From contig JAIETF010000003.1 in assembly GCA_019745415.1 (NCBI GenBank), positions 62,001-126,000 on the forward strand: a DNA stretch of 64,000 nucleotides. Direction: 5' to 3'. Under the pieces are notes generated by a model. That model saw nothing but the letters and a program-made list of their open reading frames with translations, made no database searches and was not told the origin of the DNA. The position numbers were made by a program, and so were the translations under genes. Source of the DNA: Candidatus Obscuribacterales bacterium (GTDB lineage: Bacteria; Cyanobacteriota; Vampirovibrionia; Obscuribacterales; Obscuribacteraceae). This document shows, piece by piece, positions 17,500 to 23,460 of the stretch; positions within the stretch are counted from its first letter, which is position 1, and each line of letters begins with the position of its first letter.

Positions 17500-17955
17500 T
17501 TACTGCTCCCACTCAAGGGCGCCTTTCTTCCAGGCATAAGCCAAACCAGTGGTGAGGATGACCAGGAAGATACCGATCTCGACTGGTCCGATCATCTTTA
17601 GACTGAGCAAAGTGCCAGAGGTGGCGGTGCTTATTACACTGTTGAAATTTTCACCCAGCAAAATGCGAGGGATATTATCGGTAGCCAAAAGCCACGGAAT
17701 AATGAATATCACCTCGATATCGAAGAGTATAAAGAGCAGGGCGTACAGGTAATAGCGAATGTCGAACTGAACCAGGGCTTCCTGGAACGGTTTCATACCG
17801 CACTCATAGGGTTGGTTCTTGATGGTGTTCGGTCGGTGATAACCGAGAGCCAACTGCAAGACCCAGGCAAGCAAAATCATGCCCAAGGCAGGCAGGGCAA
17901 AACCCACCACCACGAAGAGAATAATTTGGATTATCTGCAGCGCACTTTGATCCAT
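17500..17955 (-). CDS. nuoA: NADH-quinone oxidoreductase subunit A
   Basis: NuoA is a three-helix membrane subunit near the quinone site. The diagnostic loop NQPYECGMKP and the acidic second-helix segment FILFDIEVIFIIPW are present in the 151-residue protein. A roughly 30-residue insertion lies between helices 2 and 3 (around residues 95-118), making it longer than the usual 120-150. It is the first gene of the nuoABCDHIJK operon, whose promoter should lie in the gap up to about 18385. Confidence 0.95.
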   Translation of the reverse strand: MDQSALQIIQIILFVVVGFALPALGMILLAWVLQLALGYHRPNTIKNQPYECGMKPFQEALVQFDIRYYLYALLFILFDIEVIFIIPWLLATDNIPRILLGENFNSVISTATSGTLLSLKMIGPVEIGIFLVILTTGLAYAWKKGALEWEQ

Positions 17956-18384
17956 AGTGATCAGAGCCTTCCTCTTATGTTGACCCTCTCAAGAGTTTCA
18001 ACCCGAAGCGGCTCATTTAGGTGCTTGGCGGAACGTTCTCAAGAAGACTGTTCCGATTCGATACTAAATTTACGGCTTCCTGGCTGCCACTAATCAAGAG
18101 GCTAACTATTTTATTTCGTCCTAAAGCATACCAGGCTAAAGACTAGCTGGCATGTCACCCAGATTATAGCCAGGTAAGCACAGTTACTCACCGGTTGTAA
18201 TCAGGATTAAGCAAAATGCCTTTATTGCCCGACATGCAACAAAAAATAAAAGTCCACTTTATTAAGGCGCCACAAGAAATGTCGTTAACTTAAGGTGAAG
18301 CAACCTCTTGATAAGCGAGCCCCTCTGTTCTAGAGTTGAAACAACCAAGTAACTAAGCCAATCTAAGGCGCTTTTGAGGAAACA
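17956..18384. other. Divergent intergenic region between nuoA and rnc
   Basis: This 430-base stretch has no convincing gene. It must hold the promoter of the nuo operon (- strand) and that of the rnc side (+ strand). An A/T-rich core (around 18235-18265, with AAAAAATAAAAG and TTTATTAAGG) is a likely promoter area, but I cannot point to a clean -35/-10 pair on either strand. Confidence 0.4.
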
Positions 18385-18477
18385 ATGGTTAACAAAGGCG
18401 GACCTCACACCTTACCTCTTGTAGTCTCGGTAATAGGAAGACATGAGGCGCAGGAATCTTTTGGAAACGACCGTTAA
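18385..18477 (+). CDS. Possible 30-residue leader ORF before rnc
   Basis: An ATG at 18385 has a strong ribosome site (GAGGAAACA) and opens a 30-codon frame (MVNKGGPHTLPLVV... ending GNDR, stop 18475-18477). It overlaps the proposed rnc start in another frame. It could be a leader peptide coupling translation to rnc, or the ribosome site may be fortuitous. Nothing is known of the product. Confidence 0.3.
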   Translation: MVNKGGPHTLPLVVSVIGRHEAQESFGNDR

Positions 18478-19291
18478 AACACCCAGCAAACCGAGACGAA
18501 CTTCGGCCAGACCGATTGCAATAACCAATATTGCTACCACACCTACTTTCAGCCCATCAGAAAATCAAATGAATTCATCAGGAAACCAAGCAGGCGCCTC
18601 CCCCTCTCCCAAAAGGCTGAAGGAGATAGACCAACTGTGCTCCAGATTAGGCGTCACCTGCGGGCGTATGGGTCTCGTGCATGAAGCCCTCACCCATAGT
18701 TCAGCCGCCAAAGAGATGCCCGGCGCCAAAGATAATGAAAGGCTGGAGTTCTTCGGCGACGCTGTTTTGCGCTTTGTGGTAAGCGAATATCTACTTGAAA
18801 GATTTCCTGAATATGACGAGGGCAAACTCACCGAACTGCGTTCGGTGATCGTCTCAGATAAGGTTCTGGCTGAAATCGCCCAAAATATGGGATTGAGTAA
18901 ATACATTTTGCTCGGTCAGAAAGTTCAGATGCGCCCATCCATCATGGCCCAAGCCTTGGAAGCTCTGATCGGAGCAATTTATCAAGACCTTGGTCTTTTC
19001 CACGTGCAGGGTCTTGTGGTGAGACTTTTTGGAGACGCCACCACCATTGCCGACCGCGACGAAGTTAAGGACAACTTCAAAGCACAGTTGCAGGAATTTA
19101 CCCAAGCAAGAGGACAGGGGCTGCCAAGCTACCAAGTCTTGGAAACTGAGGGACCGCCCCACGAGCCGACCTTTAAGGTTTCAGTGGAGATTGCCGGTGA
19201 AACTATAGCCAGCGCCAGCGGCAAGTCAAAAAAAGCAGCCGAACAAGAAGCTGCTCGGCTGGCTTATGAAAAGGTTATGCCTAAAAAATGA
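18443..19291 (+). CDS. rnc: Ribonuclease III
   Basis: RNase III cleaves double-stranded RNA, including rRNA precursors. The catalytic signature NERLEFFGDAVL and the second acidic helix (ALEALIGAIYQDLG) define the nuclease domain. The C-terminal double-stranded RNA-binding domain ends with SGKSKKAAEQEAARLAYEKV. With the ATG at 18443 (AGGAAG just upstream) the protein has 282 residues, including a basic Thr/Ser/Pro-rich 50-residue extension. The in-frame ATG at 18569 would give a 240-residue protein nearer the family norm, so the start is uncertain. Confidence 0.93.
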   Translation: MRRRNLLETTVKTPSKPRRTSARPIAITNIATTPTFSPSENQMNSSGNQAGASPSPKRLKEIDQLCSRLGVTCGRMGLVHEALTHSSAAKEMPGAKDNERLEFFGDAVLRFVVSEYLLERFPEYDEGKLTELRSVIVSDKVLAEIAQNMGLSKYILLGQKVQMRPSIMAQALEALIGAIYQDLGLFHVQGLVVRLFGDATTIADRDEVKDNFKAQLQEFTQARGQGLPSYQVLETEGPPHEPTFKVSVEIAGETIASASGKSKKAAEQEAARLAYEKVMPKK

Positions 19292-19325
19292 AGAGAGCTC
19301 TTGCGAGCCCCCGTCATTACTTCAA

Positions 19326-19847
19326 CTAGTTAAGATTGCCGCCTAGGTCATTGAGCGTAGCAGGCTGAACAGATGGCGTTGCCGCATAGGGGTCTATTCT
19401 TCCAGCATTTAGGCTATTGCTGTTTGGCACCGGGGCGCCGGTGTTGCCGGCTTCACCGCCAGCAGTGTTCTCAGACTTTACTTCGGCTGCAGCATTAAGG
19501 GTAGGGTCGTTAGCCGAACTAGCCAATTCGGTAGCCTTGGTTCTCAAAAGCAAAGCTTCTTTCTCGGCTCGGGCAGCTTTGTATTCAGCTTCTGCCGCTC
19601 TCAAGTGAGCCTTGGCCGCTTCTAATTGCTGCCTGGCCTGTTCAGTGCGCTTGCGCAAAGCTTCTACTTTCTGATTACTGCGGTCCAGTTCCGCTGAGCC
19701 CACAACCGCTTGTGTGGCTTCGGCCTTGCTTGTGCCGGGGAACTTGAGCAACTCCAACTGCGGCTTGGCACCAACCGAAGTAGCGGCCAGCCCTGCTCCT
19801 ATACTGATTGCTGAAACAACCAGGGTCAAATGACGAACTTTTCTCAT
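19326..19847 (-). CDS. Secreted coiled-coil protein
   Basis: The start is the ATG at 19845-19847, which has a GGGAG site upstream and a signal peptide (MRKVRHLTLVVSAISIGAGLAATSVGA). Longer frames upstream read poorly. Residues about 55-105 form a heptad coiled coil (VEALRKRTEQARQQLEAAKA and on), followed by a Gly/Asn/Pro-rich low-complexity C-terminus. The mature protein of about 145 residues has no recognised family and is probably an exported structural protein. Confidence 0.75.
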   Translation of the reverse strand: MRKVRHLTLVVSAISIGAGLAATSVGAKPQLELLKFPGTSKAEATQAVVGSAELDRSNQKVEALRKRTEQARQQLEAAKAHLRAAEAEYKAARAEKEALLLRTKATELASSANDPTLNAAAEVKSENTAGGEAGNTGAPVPNSNSLNAGRIDPYAATPSVQPATLNDLGGNLN

Positions 19848-20437
19848 TGAAAAACTCCCTGCAAGGCCTAAGTGACCCCGCCTCACATATCCAAATCCGA
19901 GTAAATTATAGTCAAGAGTGTCCCGGAAGAGCAGAAAGTAAGGAGCTGAATTTGTCGCGTAAAATCGGCTTGGCCAGCCGCTTATGCCCCCGCTAGCCAG
20001 CGCGCGACTATAGCTCCTACATAAGCCCAAGGCATACATTTATATTCCAAAAGATAACGGCTCGAGCCCAGATGCAAATACATCCAACTCGGCCCCGTCG
20101 AAACAGGGTGAGAAAGAAATGGCGGCAACCTTAGCGGAAAATAACCATCCAGAAGCCCTTCAAGTCTAAATGTTCACTTAAACCTCAAATACTTCTCTTG
20201 AAAGCTGCATATACATTGGTCTATATTGTGGAACTCGCCAGCGTGTGACCGCTCTATTTAAATGTTTATTCCTAAACTTTGAATACGAGTAAGGTGAAGT
20301 CTTGAAAGGCTTGTGCCCTAGGGACGTAAACTAATAAGTCGCACCAGCACAACCATCTAAGCGTACCCCGCTGGATGGCAGTTCGTGCTAAGGCGTCTGT
20401 GGCTTGACAGCCTGGCAAAGTAGTTGGAGTAACCATA
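19848..20437. other. Long leader and intergenic region upstream of rpsA
   Basis: This 590-base gap contains no substantial gene. It must hold the promoter of the minus-strand secreted protein and the rpsA promoter plus leader. Its last 140 bases contain a short start-to-stop frame (TTG 20302, AAGGTG site, ten codons) and a strong nested hairpin (20346-20389), annotated separately. Confidence 0.5.
20346..20389 (+). promoter_or_regulatory. Nested hairpin in the rpsA leader
   Basis: Three stacked helices can form: AGCAC (20346-20350) with GTGCT (20385-20389), CCATC (20353-20357) with GATGG (20374-20378), and AGCG (20360-20363) with CGCT (20369-20372), closing a TACCC loop. The element lies about 50 bases before the rpsA start. 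In E. coli, S1 represses its own translation through leader hairpins; a similar role here is inference. Confidence 0.55.
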
Positions 20438-21583
20438 ATGACAGTAGCCGAGCCACCAATTCTAAAGGACAAGGGAGTGACAATTTCAGTGACAGAACAG
20501 CAGTTGGAAAACGCAAAATCCGAATTCGAGCGTCTTCTTGAGGAATCTCTTAGCTTCAAATTCGAACAGGGCGATATTGTCCCTGGTTGCGTGGTTCGTA
20601 TAGAAAGAGACGGCATACTCGTTGATGTAGGCGGTAAATCAGAAGGTTTCGTACCTCTGAAAGAAGTCTCCAACATGAGCGTAGACAGCATCAAAGATGT
20701 TTGCAAAGAAGGCGAGAACCTAGAGTTCTACATTCTGCGCGAAGAGAACGAGAACGGTCAGCTTACCCTCTCACTGAAGAGAGTCGCCCAAGCCAGAGGC
20801 TGGGTCCAGCTGGAAAACATGAAGCGCAACGATGACACCATCCGCGCCAAGATTTCACAAGTGGTTAAAGGCGGCGTAGTGGTCGATGTATACGGACTGA
20901 GAGGTTTCGTTCCGGCCAGCCAACTGCGCGTCAAAGGCACCACCCCCGAAGAACTAATCGGCATGGAAATTCCGATGAAGATTCTCGAAACAGACACCAA
21001 GCGCAACAAACTCATCCTCAGCCAAAGATTGGCTGTTCAGGAAGAGAAAGCTGCCCAAAGAGAAAAAATTCTTTCCACCCTGGAAAGCGGCCAAGTCGTC
21101 ACAGGCGAAGTGGTCAGAATTGCCGATTTCGGCGCTTTCATCGACTTGGGCGGACTGGATGGACTTCTGCCCATCTCCGAAATTTCCTGGGAGCGTGTCT
21201 CACATCCTTCCGATGTGCTCAAAGTCGGACAGATGGTCACCACCAAAGTTCTCAAAGTGGACCAAGAGAAAGGTCATATCAGCTTGAGCCTCAAGCAGAT
21301 GCAGCCTGATCCGTGGAAAGAAATCGAAGACAAGTTCAACGAAGGTCAAGTTGTGAGCGGTACCGTTCGCAAGATCCAGAGCTTCGGCGCCTTTGTTCAG
21401 ATTTATCCCGGCGTCGACGCCCTTCTGCCTACGGTAGAAATGTCTGAATCACCCACCACCAAACCAGAAGAAGTGGTACAGGTCGGACAACAAGTCAAAG
21501 CCATCATCAAGAAATTCTCGCCAAAAGAGCACAAAATCTCTTTGAGCTTGAAAGGAATGGATGTCAGCGACTTGCTCGGCTAA
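20438..21583 (+). CDS. rpsA: 30S ribosomal protein S1
   Basis: S1 binds mRNA and helps the 30S subunit start translation on weak or structured messages. The 381-residue protein has four S1 RNA-binding domains, seen as 'GDIVPGCVVRIERDGILVDV', then KISQVVKGGVVVDV, then GEVVRIADFGAFIDLGGLDG and GTVRKIQSFGAFVQI. This is shorter than the six-domain proteobacterial form and nearer the three- to four-domain forms of Cyanobacteria and Gram-positives. The start follows GGAG in TTGGAGTAACCATA. A strong terminator follows. Confidence 0.95.
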   Translation: MTVAEPPILKDKGVTISVTEQQLENAKSEFERLLEESLSFKFEQGDIVPGCVVRIERDGILVDVGGKSEGFVPLKEVSNMSVDSIKDVCKEGENLEFYILREENENGQLTLSLKRVAQARGWVQLENMKRNDDTIRAKISQVVKGGVVVDVYGLRGFVPASQLRVKGTTPEELIGMEIPMKILETDTKRNKLILSQRLAVQEEKAAQREKILSTLESGQVVTGEVVRIADFGAFIDLGGLDGLLPISEISWERVSHPSDVLKVGQMVTTKVLKVDQEKGHISLSLKQMQPDPWKEIEDKFNEGQVVSGTVRKIQSFGAFVQIYPGVDALLPTVEMSESPTTKPEEVVQVGQQVKAIIKKFSPKEHKISLSLKGMDVSDLLG

Positions 21584-21610
21584 ATCTAGAGTCTGAACCG
21601 AAAGTCATTG

Positions 21611-21646
21611 AAAAGAACCTGCCCAAAGCAGGTTCTTTTTCTTTCA
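21611..21646 (+). terminator. Rho-independent terminator after rpsA
   Basis: AAGAACCTGC (21613-21622) pairs perfectly with GCAGGTTCTT (21628-21637) around a five-base loop, followed by TTTCTTT. It is an excellent intrinsic terminator 30 bases after the rpsA stop. Confidence 0.9.
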
Positions 21647-21726
21647 CGTCTTTATCACGTCGACAAGCTTAGCATTTGCTCACTTAACCCCCTGACAGAA
21701 TTTTCTTTCATTGCAGGTACTTACTA

Positions 21727-22797
21727 ATGAGCAACCCCGAGTCTGACGGCGTAAGAAACAACTTCGAAGGCCAAAATTTCAACCAAGGCGACGGTCAACT
21801 AAGCCAGCAAGCGGCCAACACTTACAGCGATGGCGGCTTTCAGCAACTGGCAGCCAACGATAGAGTAAATAATGCTCTAGCCAGCGAACAGATGGCCAAA
21901 AATGGACAGTTAGGCAATCTAGAAATAACTGGCGATAATCAAAGTAAAGCCGGAGCGCAGGCTGAAAACTCACAAATCAATAGCAACGAAAGCAAATCAC
22001 TAGAGGGCTCTGAAGAAATTCAGGAAGATACAGACAAAGCTGGCAAAGACGGCAAAGAAGGCCAACAAAATATCGAGAATCTAGACAGCAACGGACAGAA
22101 AGACGGTGAGGCAAGCAGACCCAATTCTGAAAGCACAAAAGATGCGATGAACGACAATCCGCTGGACAATAACAGGAACGATACGATTACTGAAGCGCCC
22201 TCAAGCGAAATTGACCCCAAAAGCGACAACAGCATTCAAGATGCAAACAACATTAAGCATTTCGACATGCCAAACAATAGTCAAAAGCAAATGGCCGACG
22301 GCAGCCCCGCTGGAGTAAGCGACAAGATGCCCCCCGACAGCTTCGGGAGCGGTGCAGACGGTAAAGGCGGACCTGCCCCAGAAGCAGGCAAAGAGCCTGG
22401 CAAAGATCAAAGCTCTGATGGAACCGGCTCAATAGTCAATGACAGAAACGATAAAGTGCAAGAGAACAATCAGCTTTTCGGTGATCAAAGAAATTCTGTG
22501 CCGGCTCAGTCCAAAGCAAATGATCAAGTAAACAATCACGGTAAGTCTTCTCAAGAGCACTCAGAGACTTTAGACCCAGAGTTCTCCCCCGAGTCAAATG
22601 GAGAGCCAGGCAAGTCAGCTCCTCACTCTCAAACCGAATCTCAAAAAGAGAAGATGGATTTCAGTCCTGAATCAAATCGAAACAAAGAGGGCGACAACTC
22701 AAGGGATGCAGCAGGACAAAGCACTAGTACAAATAGCGCTATGGGCGCAAATAGAATGGGAGGAAGCAAGCTTCCTGTAAACAGACCGCGTTGGTAG
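21727..22797 (+). CDS. Disordered Asn/Ser/Gln/Asp-rich protein
   Basis: The 356-residue product is almost entirely low complexity: Asn, Ser, Gln, Asp, Glu, Gly and Lys, with few hydrophobic and no clustered aromatic residues, and no signal peptide or membrane segment. The motif 'FSPESN' occurs twice (near residues 286 and 314). It is probably intrinsically disordered. The isolated position between two terminators suggests a single-gene unit. Coding status is supported by the long open frame, the ATG and the terminator straight after the stop. The role is unknown; a stress-protectant, hydrophilin or secreted-matrix role is only a guess. Confidence 0.72.
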   Translation: MSNPESDGVRNNFEGQNFNQGDGQLSQQAANTYSDGGFQQLAANDRVNNALASEQMAKNGQLGNLEITGDNQSKAGAQAENSQINSNESKSLEGSEEIQEDTDKAGKDGKEGQQNIENLDSNGQKDGEASRPNSESTKDAMNDNPLDNNRNDTITEAPSSEIDPKSDNSIQDANNIKHFDMPNNSQKQMADGSPAGVSDKMPPDSFGSGADGKGGPAPEAGKEPGKDQSSDGTGSIVNDRNDKVQENNQLFGDQRNSVPAQSKANDQVNNHGKSSQEHSETLDPEFSPESNGEPGKSAPHSQTESQKEKMDFSPESNRNKEGDNSRDAAGQSTSTNSAMGANRMGGSKLPVNRPRW

Positions 22798-22800
22798 GCG

Positions 22801-22844
22801 AAAAAAGAAAGAGAGCCCTCCGGTAAGAGGGCTTTCTTTCTTTT
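22801..22844. terminator. Bidirectional terminator between convergent genes
   Basis: AGCCCTC (22814-22820) pairs with GAGGGCT (22827-22833) around a CGGTAA loop, flanked by A-rich sequence on the left and TTCTTTCTTTT on the right. It can end the + strand gene at 22797 and, on the other strand, osmC. Confidence 0.88.
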
Positions 22845-22862
22845 AGGCAGACAAAACGTAGA

Positions 22863-23294
22863 TTAGACTGTGGCGACCAATTTGGCAGTAAGTGTAATCT
22901 TGGTGTTGAGCAATCTGGAGATGGGGCAGCCGACTTTGGCTTTCTCGGCGCACTCCATGAATTTAGCTTCGTCACTGCCAGGGATGGCAGCTTTGAGATC
23001 CAGGTGGATTTCGGTAACAGTGAAGCCTGCATCAGTCTTTTCGAAAGTGAGTGTAGCTTCAGTATCGATCGAATCAGCTTTCAGACCAGCTTCGCCGAGT
23101 ATATTGGAGAGGGCCATCGAAAAACAACCAGCATGGGCAGCAGCGATCAGTTCTTCAGGATTGGTACCTTTTCCGTCTTCGAAGCGGGTGCCGAAGGAAT
23201 ACTGGGTTTTCTCGAGAATACCGCTCTCGGTCGAAACTGTTCCCTTGCCATCTTTAAGACCACCGGCCCAATGAGCAGAAGCTTTACGTTTCAC
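22863..23294 (-). CDS. osmC: OsmC/Ohr-family peroxiredoxin
   Basis: OsmC-type enzymes reduce organic hydroperoxides with a reactive cysteine pair. The GTG start at 23292-23294 is fixed by a perfect AGGAGG five bases upstream (complement of 23300-23305), giving 143 residues, the family norm; a longer frame upstream is not needed. The peroxidatic Cys57 (AAHAGCFSMAL) and resolving Cys123 (VGCPIS) are both present. The opening 'KRKASAHWAGGLKDGKGTVS' is typical of OsmC rather than Ohr. It ends at the shared terminator. Confidence 0.93.
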   Translation of the reverse strand: MKRKASAHWAGGLKDGKGTVSTESGILEKTQYSFGTRFEDGKGTNPEELIAAAHAGCFSMALSNILGEAGLKADSIDTEATLTFEKTDAGFTVTEIHLDLKAAIPGSDEAKFMECAEKAKVGCPISRLLNTKITLTAKLVATV

Positions 23295-23460
23295 AGAAAC
23301 CTCCTGTTGCCGAATGGCAACTGCATGTGAATTAACTAGATGAGTATAGTGTCCAGTCGGTTCGAATAAGAGCAAACACAGCTTTTCTTAAAAGTTCAGC
23401 GCAATGAAAAGTCAGTCGTGCGCAGAGGCGAAAACGACGACAACGACACCGCCAGCGATA

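Noticed and set aside
22598-22780. Short + strand frame inside the disordered protein gene
   Set aside because: It is out of frame with a continuous longer gene, and its ribosome site is poor.
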